21,623 bases of DNA, taken from assembly GCA_023246415.1 (NCBI GenBank), contig JAHFIK010000001.1:3657-25279 (forward strand). Reading direction: 5' to 3'. The DNA is from Candidatus Uhrbacteria bacterium (GTDB taxonomy: Bacteria > Patescibacteriota > Patescibacteriia > 2-12-FULL-60-25). Position 1 is the stretch's first letter. The number at the start of each line of letters is the position of its first letter. Shown here one piece after another: positions 1 through 7,230 of this stretch. The translations under genes and the position numbers were made by a program. The notes below the pieces were generated by a model that saw only the letters and a list, made by a program, of their open reading frames with translations, ran no database searches and was not told the origin of the DNA.

Positions 1-4
1 AATC

Positions 5-30
5 AAAAAGCTCCCCGAAGGGAGCTTTTT
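5..30 (-). terminator. Intrinsic terminator of the cold-shock gene
   Basis: A perfect 11-bp stem (5-15 with 20-30) closes on a CGAA tetraloop. The A-rich left arm gives a run of five T on the reverse strand. It lies 14 nt past the stop codon of the reverse-strand cold-shock gene. The stem is symmetric (A5 and T5), so it could also stop forward transcription entering from the left. Confidence 0.85.
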
Positions 31-44
31 GCAAAAAGCGGCAA

Positions 45-248
45 TTACGCGAGCTTCACGTTGACGGCGCTTGGACCCTTTGGGCCAGACAAGTCCTCTT
101 CGTAAGAGACCTTGTTGCCTTCAGCCAAGGCTTCGAACGTCACGCCTTCCAAATTGTTGGCATGAAAGAAAATATCTTTCTCGCCGCCATCTGGGGTGAT
201 GAATCCGAAACGCTTGTCTGTTTTCTTGCTGACAATTCCTGTCTTCAT
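45..248 (-). CDS. csp: Cold-shock domain protein (CspA family)
   Basis: This 67-residue protein is the size of a single cold-shock domain, a small beta-barrel that binds single-stranded RNA or DNA and acts as an RNA chaperone in the cytoplasm. RNP1 is visible as KRFGFI (residues 12-17) and RNP2 as DIFFHA (25-30). RNP1 usually reads KGFGFI, so Arg replaces the first Gly. The C-terminal GPKGPSAVNV strand is typical of the family. The gene is monocistronic, with its own promoter at 333-361 and a terminator at 5-30. The inferred 5' leader of about 78 nt is long for this window, and a long leader is a feature of cold-regulated csp mRNAs. No Shine-Dalgarno site is visible. Confidence 0.93.
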   Translation of the reverse strand: MKTGIVSKKTDKRFGFITPDGGEKDIFFHANNLEGVTFEALAEGNKVSYEEDLSGPKGPSAVNVKLA

Positions 249-332
249 AGAATGTATATTGATGATTTGTATGCAAATCCGGGTATAAAGTGAAGCTCGA
301 CGATTTTTTCAGCAATATACGTTTGCAGGACA

Positions 333-361
333 ATGCTAGCAGGAATGTGGGGAGTTGTCAA
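333..361 (-). promoter_or_regulatory. Promoter of the cold-shock gene
   Basis: On the reverse strand a perfect -35 hexamer TTGACA (356-361) is separated by exactly 17 nt from TAGCAT (333-338), which matches TATAAT at 4 of 6. Transcription would start near 327, leaving about 78 nt of untranslated leader before the ATG at 248. Confidence 0.6.
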
Positions 362-381
362 TTATATTTTACCTTTTAAGT

Positions 382-449
382 CGCAGTGCACAAAGCACAA
401 GGCACAGGCTGCACCGTATTAGCCTGCGCCTTGTGCTTTGTGCACTGCG
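382..449. repeat. Heptamer-built inverted repeat (dyad 1)
   Basis: Two 29-nt arms (382-410 and 421-449) are complementary except at position 404 and flank a 10-nt loop. The left arm reads as successive 7-mers GCACAAA, GCACAAG, GCACAGG. It lies between the divergent csp and response-regulator genes, where no terminator is needed, and has no adjacent T-tract. It belongs to the architecture class described in the findings. Apart from this and the csp promoter, the 249-555 spacer shows only weak promoter-like words before the response regulator, for example TTGAAC at 512 with TGTCAT at 535. Confidence 0.85.
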
Positions 450-555
450 TTTTCGTTCACTGCTCTATGCTCTGCCTGGTTCTATTGATATGATGGCCCC
501 GACCGCTGTGAATTGAACATCGCTTATTTCAGCAGTGTCATCAACGTTATTTTTT

Positions 556-933
556 ATGGCCGAGACAAAAAAGAAAGTGCTCATCGTCGAAGATGAAAAA
601 CCCATGGCACGCGCGCTTGAACTGAAGTTGAGTAATGCCGGATTCGAGACGTGCGTTGCCGGGAATGGAGAAGAGGGGCTTGCTGCCTTAAAAAAGCAAA
701 AATGCGACGTCATTCTCCTCGATCTCATCATGCCGAAGGTAGATGGATTCTCCGTGCTTCGGCAATTGCAGAAAGATGAGAATCCGACCCCGGTCATCGT
801 CTTGTCGAACTTAGGACAGGAAGATGATCAGAAACGGTCGTTGAAGCTCGGGGCGAAAGGATTTTTTATCAAGTCAAACATGGGGATCGCCGAGATCGTG
901 GATGAGGTGAAGTCCTTTTTGAAAAAGAAGTAG
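556..933 (+). CDS. Stand-alone CheY-like response regulator receiver
   Basis: This is a 125-residue single receiver domain with no output domain. The acidic pocket is E12-D13, the phospho-acceptor is D56 in LLDLIMP, the switch Ser is in VIVLSN, and the conserved Lys is in FFIKSN. The ATG at 556 is preferred to the in-frame GTG at 535 because MAETKKKVLIVEDE begins just before strand beta1. It ends 3 nt before pilB, so the two are almost certainly co-transcribed. Such receivers often act by protein contact, and the position suggests control of pilus assembly, perhaps phosphorylated by the kinase encoded at 8112. That pairing is inference. Confidence 0.9.
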   Translation: MAETKKKVLIVEDEKPMARALELKLSNAGFETCVAGNGEEGLAALKKQKCDVILLDLIMPKVDGFSVLRQLQKDENPTPVIVLSNLGQEDDQKRSLKLGAKGFFIKSNMGIAEIVDEVKSFLKKK

Positions 934-936
934 GCT

Positions 937-2601
937 ATGACGTTCGATGACGCGTCCATTAAAAAGATTCTTCTCGATGGGAGTTATGTCACCGAGGAGG
1001 ATATGGCGCGTGCCGAGGTGCAGGCAAAAAAGAGCCGCGTCTCCATTGTCGAGTCACTACTGAATCAGGATCTCTTAACGAAGAACCTCCTCGGTCAATC
1101 CATCGCGGAGTCGCTTGGCGTTCCGTACGCGGACCTGGATCGGAATCCGCCGCCGCAGGAACAGACCTTGAAGATCCCCCAAGACGTCGCGGAGAAGTGG
1201 CGGGTCGTCCTGTTCGCAGAAAAGAAAACAGGGCCGGTTATCACGACAGATGATCCGGAAAAGAAAGATCTTGTAAAGGGGATTCAAGAGGTGTTTCCGA
1301 AGAAGAAGATCACCTTGGCGTTTTCATTGCCGGAAGATATCGATGCGATACTGTCGCAGTATCGAAAATCGCTCGAAACGCGATTTTCGAAAATCATTGA
1401 AGGTCAAAAACGGATTGCACCGGAAATCATTGAAGAGATCCTGTCCGATGCGCTGTCCTATCACGCATCAGATATCCACTTCGAGCCGCAACAGAAAGAG
1501 ATTCTCGTTCGATTCCGCGTTGACGGCGTCCTGCAGGAAGCGGGTCGGCTCCAGCGTGAGCATTACGAGAACATTTTGAATCGCATCAAGGTGCAGAGCC
1601 ACTTGCGCATCGACGAGCACACCTCTGCACAAGATGGATCCATGCGGTTTGAAAAAGGGGATCGGGTCGTAGATCTTCGAACGTCCGTCGTGCCAACCGT
1701 GGAAGGGGAGAAGGTTGTGCTGCGTGTCCTCGCGGCCTATGTGCAAGGATTTAACCTGGCGGATTTGGGATTTTCCGCACGGAATCAGGCCATCGTGGAA
1801 GAAGCGGCCAACAAACCGTTCGGCATGATTCTTTCTACGGGTCCGACCGGTTCCGGAAAAACGACATCGCTCTACGCGTTGTTGAAACTGCTGAATCAAC
1901 CGGACGTGAATGTGACCACGATTGAGGATCCCGTGGAATATAAAATGTTGGGCATCAACCAGATTCAGGTGAACGCGCAGACGAATCTGACGTTCGCGAA
2001 AGGGTTGCGATCCATCGTCCGGCAAGATCCGGATATCATCCTTGTCGGTGAAATCCGCGACGAAGAAACGGCGGAGATTGCGGTGAACGCGGCGCTCACG
2101 GGTCACTTGTTGTTGTCGACGTTCCACGCGAACAATGCAGCCACCGCGATTCCGCGTCTCTTGGAGATGAAAGCGGAACCGTTTCTGCTCGCCTCCACCT
2201 TGCAGGTCGTCATCGCGCAGCGGCTGGCGCGGAAGATTTGCGAGCACTGCCGGCACAGCACTTCAGCGTTTCCGAAAGGGATTCCCGCGAGTTCGAAGAA
2301 AATTCTTGATAAATATTTGGGCACGAAAAATGTCACCCTCTATCAGGGGAAAGGGTGCCCGGCGTGCAGCAATACGGGGTATCGCGGACGGACGGCATTG
2401 TTCGAACTGATCCAGATCACCCCGGAAATGCAGGAACTGATTTTGAAATCACCATCGACCTTGGAAATTTGGCGATTGGCGCGAAAACAGGGGTCGACCT
2501 CGCTCTTTGAAGATGGCATTGAAAAGGTGAAGAGTGGCGTCACTTCCCTGGATGAACTCCTGCGTGTCGCTGAAATTCCAACCGATTCCACGCTGTCATG
2601 A
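937..2601 (+). CDS. pilB: Type IV pilus assembly ATPase PilB (GspE family)
   Basis: This 554-residue cytoplasmic hexameric ATPase powers pilin polymerisation. The N-terminal 140 or so residues look like an MshEN/GspE-N domain. The core motifs are in order: Walker A GPTGSGKTT (302-310), Asp box IEDPVEY (329-335), Walker B region DPDIILVGEIRDEET (364-378) and His box with LTGH (387-390). A tetracysteine zinc site follows: CEHC (435-438) and CPAC (474-477) with SNTGYRGR behind it. All motifs expected of an active extension ATPase are present. It starts 3 nt after the receiver gene and overlaps pilC by 4 nt (ATGA), implying translational coupling. No PilT retraction ATPase is in the window. Confidence 0.97.
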   Translation: MTFDDASIKKILLDGSYVTEEDMARAEVQAKKSRVSIVESLLNQDLLTKNLLGQSIAESLGVPYADLDRNPPPQEQTLKIPQDVAEKWRVVLFAEKKTGPVITTDDPEKKDLVKGIQEVFPKKKITLAFSLPEDIDAILSQYRKSLETRFSKIIEGQKRIAPEIIEEILSDALSYHASDIHFEPQQKEILVRFRVDGVLQEAGRLQREHYENILNRIKVQSHLRIDEHTSAQDGSMRFEKGDRVVDLRTSVVPTVEGEKVVLRVLAAYVQGFNLADLGFSARNQAIVEEAANKPFGMILSTGPTGSGKTTSLYALLKLLNQPDVNVTTIEDPVEYKMLGINQIQVNAQTNLTFAKGLRSIVRQDPDIILVGEIRDEETAEIAVNAALTGHLLLSTFHANNAATAIPRLLEMKAEPFLLASTLQVVIAQRLARKICEHCRHSTSAFPKGIPASSKKILDKYLGTKNVTLYQGKGCPACSNTGYRGRTALFELIQITPEMQELILKSPSTLEIWRLARKQGSTSLFEDGIEKVKSGVTSLDELLRVAEIPTDSTLS

Positions 2602-3707
2602 ACCCGCGTCCGAAGCCAACGAAAAAACGGCGACGGCCGTTTATCATCACATTCGGTCTTGGACGGGATCGGGATTATTTTATTGAAAACGCGAGCATGC
2701 TCATTGCCTCAGGCATGGGCGTCATTGATGCGTTGAATGCGGTGAAGATGGACGTCCACTCCGGACGCATGCGTCGGATCATCGATAACATGTCGGCGGA
2801 TATCGAAGCCGGATCACCGATTTGGCGAACGCTGGATGAAACGAGGTTGTTCCCAATGCACACGGTCTCACTCATTCGCATCGGGGAAGAATCCGGGAAA
2901 CTCGCTGAGAACTTGCAGGTCGTGAGTGTAGAGCAGGAAAAGGATCGGGATTTTCGTTCGAAGATTCGATCCGCGATGATGTACCCGGTGTTCGTGCTTG
3001 GACTGACCGTGGTGTTTGGACTTGGAATTTCGTTTTTCATCCTTCCGAAACTTGCGCTTGTCTTTTCGCAGTTGAAAATTCAGCTCCCGCTGATCACGCA
3101 GGTCCTGATTGGGGTTGGGGTGTATATGAGCAGCGTCGGACTCACGGCCATTCCGATCGCATTCGCCATTTTCGGCGCACTGATCTATCTCATTTTCTAT
3201 TTCCCGAAAACAAAGTTGATCGGCCAGTCGATTCTGTTTCGGACGCCGGGGATTAAGCGATTGATTCAGGAGGTGGAAGTCGCGCGCTTTGGCTATCTTC
3301 TTGGAACCCTGCTTGAGGCCGGGCTGCCGATCACGCAGGCGTTGCATTCGCTCGCAGAGGCGAGTTCGTTTCCGCACTATCGGAAGTTTTATCAGTTCTT
3401 GGCGCACAGTATTGATGACGGGTATCCGTTTCAGGCCAGTTTTATGCGTTACGGTCACCGTCTGCGTCGGCTGATTCCAACGCCGGTTCAGCAGCTGATC
3501 ATTACCGGTGAACGATCCGGAAATCTCCCGGAAATTTTGTTGAGGGTGGGGAAGTCGTACGAGAACAAGACGGAAGCGACAACGAAAAATCTCACCGTCA
3601 TTCTGGAGCCGGTCCTGCTCGTCATTGTCTGGCTTGGCGTCATCAGCGTGGCGTTCGCGGTGATCCTTCCGATTTATCGGTTAGTTGGACAGCTTCAGAC
3701 CCAGTAA
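2598..3707 (+). CDS. pilC: Type IV pilus inner-membrane platform protein PilC (GspF family)
   Basis: This 369-residue protein has two T2SSF domains (about 25-150 and 225-350), each a cytoplasmic helical bundle with motifs such as GEESGKL (97-102) and GERSGNLPE in the repeat copy. Hydrophobic segments near 130-150, 168-200 and 337-360 give the usual three membrane spans. PilC is the membrane platform that couples the PilB motor to pilin insertion. The length is slightly short of the usual 400 or so because the N-terminal extension is brief. It overlaps pilB by ATGA and ends 3 nt before the next pilin. Confidence 0.96.
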   Translation: MNPRPKPTKKRRRPFIITFGLGRDRDYFIENASMLIASGMGVIDALNAVKMDVHSGRMRRIIDNMSADIEAGSPIWRTLDETRLFPMHTVSLIRIGEESGKLAENLQVVSVEQEKDRDFRSKIRSAMMYPVFVLGLTVVFGLGISFFILPKLALVFSQLKIQLPLITQVLIGVGVYMSSVGLTAIPIAFAIFGALIYLIFYFPKTKLIGQSILFRTPGIKRLIQEVEVARFGYLLGTLLEAGLPITQALHSLAEASSFPHYRKFYQFLAHSIDDGYPFQASFMRYGHRLRRLIPTPVQQLIITGERSGNLPEILLRVGKSYENKTEATTKNLTVILEPVLLVIVWLGVISVAFAVILPIYRLVGQLQTQ

Positions 3708-3710
3708 CCC

Positions 3711-4145
3711 ATGCAACGCCACGGATTCACGCTCATCGAAATGCTCCTGTCCGTTGCCGTGATTACGGTGATCGCGGGCATCTCGATTCCGATCTATCAA
3801 TCCTTTCAGGTGCGGAATGATTTGGATCTAAGCGCGTCAACGATTGCACAGACGGCGCGTCGAGCACAATTCCTTGCACAGGCTTCGGACGGAGATTCGA
3901 ATTGGGGGGTGCATGTCCAAAGCGGGAGCATCGTGCTTTTTAAAGGATCGACGTTTGCCGCGCGAGATACGACGGTTGATGAAACCTTTGATCTTCCAGC
4001 AAGCCTCGCGCCAACGGGGACAAGCGATCTGATTTATCAAAAGGTTACCGGGATGCCGGCGGCCACCGGAACGGTGCTTCTGACCTCAACAGCCAATGAA
4101 ACGCGGACGATTCTTATCAATGCGAAGGGGATGGTTAGTTACTAA
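3711..4145 (+). CDS. Minor pseudopilin, FimT/GspH-like
   Basis: This is a 144-residue prepilin with a very short leader MQRHG and the cleavage site G|FTLIE, so the mature chain starts with Phe and carries Glu at position 5. A hydrophobic N-terminal helix (about residues 6-27) is followed by DLDLSASTIAQTARRAQFLAQ and a small beta domain (WGVHVQSGSIVLFKG), a pattern typical of GspH/FimT minor pilins that sit at the pilus tip. The leader should be cut by a prepilin peptidase, which is not in this window. It is tightly packed behind pilC and overlaps the next pilin gene by 26 nt. Confidence 0.88.
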   Translation: MQRHGFTLIEMLLSVAVITVIAGISIPIYQSFQVRNDLDLSASTIAQTARRAQFLAQASDGDSNWGVHVQSGSIVLFKGSTFAARDTTVDETFDLPASLAPTGTSDLIYQKVTGMPAATGTVLLTSTANETRTILINAKGMVSY

Positions 4146-5517
4146 CCGACGCGCATTCTCAACGGTCGAGGTGATCATCGCCTCGTCGGTGTTTGCGATG
4201 ATGGTGACGACATTTGTCGGGGCGATTTTGTATGGGCAGGAAGCGTTCGCACTCGGCGGGAATCGCGCTCGTGCGGCCATGCTCGCCGAGGAAGGACTGG
4301 AAGCGGTTCGTAATTTGCGCGATGCCGGATTCGGAAACATCCCGGATGGAACGTTTGGTCTGGTGACGTCCGGCGGGACGTGGCTCCTCACCGGCACGCA
4401 AGATGTGACTGGACTCTTTACGCGGTACATCAACATCACCTCCATTGATGCGAAACGTAAACTGATCACGAGTACCGTGACGTGGCCGCAGAATGCGCAA
4501 CGGACGGGAAGTGTGATTCTGATGACGCGGCTCACGAATTGGATTGCGACGTCGCTCGCGAATTGGGCGAATGCGTTTCAACAAGCATCCCTTGATGTGC
4601 CCGGAAATAACGATGGATGGAAAATTCAGGTGCAGAATAACTATGCGTACGTTATTCGGAGCAGCGGAACGCCGAATTTCTTAATTTACAACGTCACGAC
4701 GCCGGCCGCGCCGGTGCTTGTCGGATCAATGACATTGAATGGAAACCCATCTGCGATTGCGGTCTCTGGGGGCTATGCCTATGTGGCGAATCAGAGCAAC
4801 ACGCAAGAGCTTCAGATCATCAATATTTCGAATCCTTCTGCACCCGCTCTGGCGGGAACCTTTAATGCGTTCGGAAACGCAAATGCGAATGGCGTCTTCG
4901 TGAGCGGGTCGTATGCGTATCTTGCACGTTCGTCGAGTAATCAGGATGAATTCATCGTGGTGAATATCGCGACGCCCGCTGCGCCGTTTCAGGTGGGAAC
5001 GCTGAATTTGAACGCCACCGGGTATGAAACCGTCGTGATCGGAAATTACGCCTACGTCGCTTCTGGCAGTGATACGCAGGAAGTTCAAGTCGTGAATGTG
5101 ACGAATCCGGCCGCGCCAGCCCTGGTCGGATCATTGAATCTTCCAGGGACCGTGGACGCCACGACCGTTGTCGGATCTTCGAGTGGTCTCGTGGTCGGTC
5201 AGGGGAATACGCTCTATACAGTGTCTCTCTCAAATCCCATTGTTCCGACGATTGCTGGGACGCTGGGAATCGGCGGTCAGGTGAACGACATTGCGCTTGG
5301 GCGCGGGAATACGTATGCGTTCCTGGGAACGAGTGTTGCGACCGGAGAGTTCCAGGTGGTTGATATCAGTACATTTGCGTCACCGATCTTATTGAGTACG
5401 GTGAATATGGCAGGAACGACCGCGATCAATGGGGTCGCGTACGATCAAACACAGGACCGCGCATACGGAGCGAGTGCTTCGAATGCGGAAGAGTTCGTCA
5501 TCTTCTCGCCGCAGTAG
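4120..5517 (+). CDS. PilV-like minor pilin fused to an LVIVD beta-propeller
   Basis: This 465-residue protein has leader MRRGWLVTNRRA, cleavage A|FSTVE (Glu5 kept) and a PilV/GspI-like helix. ARAAMLAEEGLEAVRNLRD is typical of PilV-type pilins. From about residue 164 to the end there are six full and one closing copy of a motif of about 45 residues: SGGYAYVA..., then LQIINISNP..P.LVG. This is the LVIVD-repeat pattern that folds as a seven-bladed propeller. An adhesin or ligand-binding tip subunit is the simplest inference. The start at 4120 was chosen over 4096 because it gives a normal-length leader; both overlap the previous gene. Ser, Thr, Asn and Gly are enriched, as in secreted domains. 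Confidence 0.85.
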   Translation: MRRGWLVTNRRAFSTVEVIIASSVFAMMVTTFVGAILYGQEAFALGGNRARAAMLAEEGLEAVRNLRDAGFGNIPDGTFGLVTSGGTWLLTGTQDVTGLFTRYINITSIDAKRKLITSTVTWPQNAQRTGSVILMTRLTNWIATSLANWANAFQQASLDVPGNNDGWKIQVQNNYAYVIRSSGTPNFLIYNVTTPAAPVLVGSMTLNGNPSAIAVSGGYAYVANQSNTQELQIINISNPSAPALAGTFNAFGNANANGVFVSGSYAYLARSSSNQDEFIVVNIATPAAPFQVGTLNLNATGYETVVIGNYAYVASGSDTQEVQVVNVTNPAAPALVGSLNLPGTVDATTVVGSSSGLVVGQGNTLYTVSLSNPIVPTIAGTLGIGGQVNDIALGRGNTYAFLGTSVATGEFQVVDISTFASPILLSTVNMAGTTAINGVAYDQTQDRAYGASASNAEEFVIFSPQ

Positions 5518-5518
5518 T

Positions 5519-6133
5519 ATGAGGAATGGAGATCAGGGGTGGATTCATCGCGGAGCTAGTAAGGCTTTTGGCTTTTGGCTGTTGGCTTTTGGCCAGAGGT
5601 CTCTTGAGCGGCCAATAGCCAATAGCCAAGAGCCAAAAGCCCATCGCGGCTTTACCCTGATTGAGCTCCTCCTCTACGTGACGCTCTCATCCGCGATTCT
5701 TTTTGTCGTCATCGCCTTTTTGTCACAGCTCCTCCAGTCGCGGATCAAAAATCAAGTGATGGCAGAAGTGGATCAGCAGGGCGTGCAGGTGATGCAACTC
5801 ATGACACAGACGATTCGGAATGCGCAGTCGATTACGGCGCCGACTCCGGGGATCAGCGCGGCATCACTGACGATCGCGACGTCGGTGACCTCGACAACGC
5901 CGACGGTGTTTGATCTGTCAGCGAGCGCCATTCGGATCACGGAAGGGGCGAGTTCCTCAATCCCGTTAACAAATGGACGCATTGCGGCAACCGGGCTCAC
6001 CTTCCAAAATCTCTCCCGACTCGGCACGCCGGGCGTGGTCCGGATTCAGTTCACACTCGTCTATCTCAACCCGGCGAATAAAGTGGAGTATCAGTATCAG
6101 CAGACGTTTATCGATACGGCTGCGCTGAAATGA
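5519..6133 (+). CDS. PilW/GspJ-like minor pilin with a repeat-expanded leader
   Basis: This 204-residue prepilin starts 1 nt after the previous stop. The cleavage motif HRG|FTLIE is canonical, and the hydrophobic helix LLLYVTLSSAILFVVIAFLSQLLQ is PilW-like. The body includes MQLMTQTIRNAQSI and NGRIAATGLTFQNLSR, also typical. The leader is 44 residues instead of the usual 6-15 because an in-frame heptamer inverted repeat (5554-5641) sits between two copies of CATCGCGG. Without that insert the leader would read MRNGDQGWIHRG directly before FTLIE. Whether the long leader is still processed is unknown. It overlaps the next gene by 4 nt. Confidence 0.88.
   Translation: MRNGDQGWIHRGASKAFGFWLLAFGQRSLERPIANSQEPKAHRGFTLIELLLYVTLSSAILFVVIAFLSQLLQSRIKNQVMAEVDQQGVQVMQLMTQTIRNAQSITAPTPGISAASLTIATSVTSTTPTVFDLSASAIRITEGASSSIPLTNGRIAATGLTFQNLSRLGTPGVVRIQFTLVYLNPANKVEYQYQQTFIDTAALK
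5546..5649. repeat. Heptamer inverted repeat with 8-bp flanking direct repeats (dyad 2)
   Basis: The left arm is GGCTTTT, GGCTTTT, GGCTGTT, GGCTTTT, GGCC (5563-5594). The right arm is GGCC, AATAGCC, AATAGCC, AAGAGCC, AAAAGCC (5610-5641). CATCGCGG flanks the element at 5546-5553 and 5642-5649, like a target-site duplication. Insert plus one repeat copy is 96 nt, a multiple of three, and the units contain no stop codon in the reading frame, so the pilin gene stays open. Confidence 0.85.
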
Positions 6134-6642
6134 ATATGATGCATCATCAGGGAAACGGAGTGGTGAAAATGGCGATTGGCCAGCGGTCATTTGAGCGGCG
6201 AGGTGCCAAAAGCCAAAAGCCAAAAGCCATATTTCCGGTGCGTTTATGTTATACTGGACCCCGTCGGGGCTACATTACCCTCGTCAGCGTTCTCGTCGTC
6301 GGCGCCGTTGGGGCGGCAATCTGCGTCTCCATTCTGCTCCTCGGGTTGGCGGCATCACGGAACGGATTTGTGAGCGAACAGTCAAAACAGGCGCGTGTCT
6401 TAGCGGATGCGTGCGGCGAAGAAGCGCTCCAGCAGCTGCGCGATTCCACGGCATTCGCCGGAAGCGGGAGCCTCTCATTCGGTCAGGGGAGCTGCCGGTA
6501 TGCGGTGACCAATCTGGGCGGTGAGAATCGTCTGGTGATGGCCTCAAGTACGGTTGGGGTCGTGGTCCGAAAGGAGCGCGCGATGATCAATAAAATTAAT
6601 CCACTCATCCAAGTCGTTTCATGGCAAGACATTGCCGATTAA
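6130..6642 (+). CDS. PilX/GspK-like minor pilin
   Basis: This predicted membrane-anchored pilin has 170 residues from the ATG at 6130, which overlaps the upstream stop as ATGA. The motif RRG|YITLVSVLVVGAVGAAICVSILLLG gives a prepilin site but has Val, not Glu, at mature position 5, as GspK/PilX-type tip subunits can. SKQARVLADACGEEALQQLR resembles the PilX family. The apparent leader of 47 residues contains part of a repeat related to the one in the preceding gene. An in-frame GTG at 6238 would give an 11-residue leader, VRLCYTGPRRG, and is a real alternative start. The C-terminal domain is short, with two Cys that could form a disulfide. Confidence 0.75.
   Translation: MNMMHHQGNGVVKMAIGQRSFERRGAKSQKPKAIFPVRLCYTGPRRGYITLVSVLVVGAVGAAICVSILLLGLAASRNGFVSEQSKQARVLADACGEEALQQLRDSTAFAGSGSLSFGQGSCRYAVTNLGGENRLVMASSTVGVVVRKERAMINKINPLIQVVSWQDIAD
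6169..6230. repeat. Partial heptamer repeat sharing its core with dyad 2 (dyad 3)
   Basis: The core from GGCC at 6178 through GAGCGGC matches the core of the element at 5591-5613 at 19 of 23 positions. It is followed by three AAAAGCC units (6208-6228). The left arm is reduced to about one and a half units (GGCGATT, GGCC). In the reading frame it encodes GQRSFER and KSQKPKA, against GQRSLER and NSQEPKA in the neighbouring gene. No clear flanking duplication was seen. Confidence 0.75.
6247..6255 (+). promoter_or_regulatory. Possible extended -10 promoter inside the PilX leader
   Basis: TGTTATACT fits an extended -10 (TG-N-TATACT). No convincing -35 lies upstream. If used, it would make transcripts starting near 6262 that feed the major pilin genes. 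The position inside codons makes chance a fair alternative. Confidence 0.3.
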
Positions 6643-6660
6643 CCCTACTCACATTTTAAT
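6632..6660 (+). promoter_or_regulatory. Promoter of the first major pilin
   Basis: TTGCCG (6632-6637) is separated by 17 nt from TTTAAT (6655-6660), matching TATAAT at 5 of 6. The pilin ATG is only 8 nt beyond the -10, so transcription would begin 1-3 nt before the start codon and give a leaderless or nearly leaderless mRNA. It overlaps the end of the PilX-like gene. Confidence 0.6.
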
Positions 6661-6668
6661 CAATTCCT

Positions 6669-7103
6669 ATGAACATGAAAAAACGTGGTTTTACACTCAT
6701 CGAAATCCTGTTGGTCGTTGCGGCCATTGCCATCTTGGCCGGGATCGTCATCTTGGCCATTAACCCAAGCAAGCAGCTCGGGGATACGCGGAATGCGCAG
6801 CGCCATGCAGACGTCACGACGATTTTGAACGCGGTCTACCAGTACTACATCGATACCGGTTCGCTTCCAGCAACGATCACCACAACGTCAACGCATATCT
6901 GTCAGACAAGTGCAACGACCTGTACCGGTGTTGACCTGACGGTACTTACGGCAAGCGAGAAGTATGTCGTGAAGATTCCTGCGGATCCGAATTCAGCCAC
7001 GACGAACGATACGGGGTATGCCATCTTCCGAGATGCGAACAATCGCGTCACGGTGTCGGCTCCAGGTGCCGAACAGAGCGCTGTGATCTCTGTCACACGA
7101 TAA
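6669..7103 (+). CDS. Type IV major pilin, first tandem copy
   Basis: This 144-residue prepilin has leader MNMKKRG, cut before FTLIEILLVV, with Glu5 intact. The N-terminal helix AAIAILAGIVILAINPSKQL is followed by DTRNAQRHADVTTILNAVYQYYID, a pattern common in PilA-like major pilins. Two Cys (HICQTSATTCTG) may form a disulfide. The end YAIFRDANNRVTVSAPGAEQ is shared with the next pilin. It has its own promoter and a strong terminator at 7145-7185, so it can be expressed separately from the minor pilins. It is likely the main filament subunit, or one of two. Confidence 0.93.
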   Translation: MNMKKRGFTLIEILLVVAAIAILAGIVILAINPSKQLGDTRNAQRHADVTTILNAVYQYYIDTGSLPATITTTSTHICQTSATTCTGVDLTVLTASEKYVVKIPADPNSATTNDTGYAIFRDANNRVTVSAPGAEQSAVISVTR

Positions 7104-7144
7104 CGACGACATTCGTTGAGCGATTGCTCACATGAATATCTGAT

Positions 7145-7185
7145 TGATCCGGAGGAGCCTCCAAGGTTCCTCCGGATCATTGTTT
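7145..7185 (+). terminator. Intrinsic terminator after the first major pilin
   Basis: A 15-bp stem (7145-7159 with 7065+100 to 7179, that is 7165-7179) has one G-U pair and a 5-nt loop, and is followed by TTGTTTCC. It lies 41 nt past the stop codon, between the two major pilin genes. Confidence 0.8.
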
Positions 7186-7187
7186 CC

Positions 7188-7216
7188 TTCACCAGTGCCA
7201 GCCCGTGCGCTACACT
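7188..7216 (+). promoter_or_regulatory. Promoter of the second major pilin
   Basis: TTCACC (7188-7193), a 17-nt spacer and TACACT (7211-7216) precede the ATG at 7231 by 14 nt. The hexamers match the consensus at 4 of 6 each. Its place directly after a terminator supports independent transcription. Confidence 0.5.
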
Positions 7217-7230
7217 TTTAACTGTCATCT

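Noticed and set aside
382..449. Dyads as ordinary intrinsic terminators
   Set aside because: Several lie between divergent genes or inside coding sequence, lack T-tracts, and separate terminators exist beside them (12300-12343 and 9012-9050).
535..555. GTG start of the response regulator
   Set aside because: It adds seven residues not typical of receivers; the ATG at 556 directly precedes the beta1 strand.
1468..2256. Open frame of 262 codons on the reverse strand inside pilB
   Set aside because: It lies fully antisense to a gene with all PilB motifs; its composition (Arg/His rich) is that of a shadow frame.
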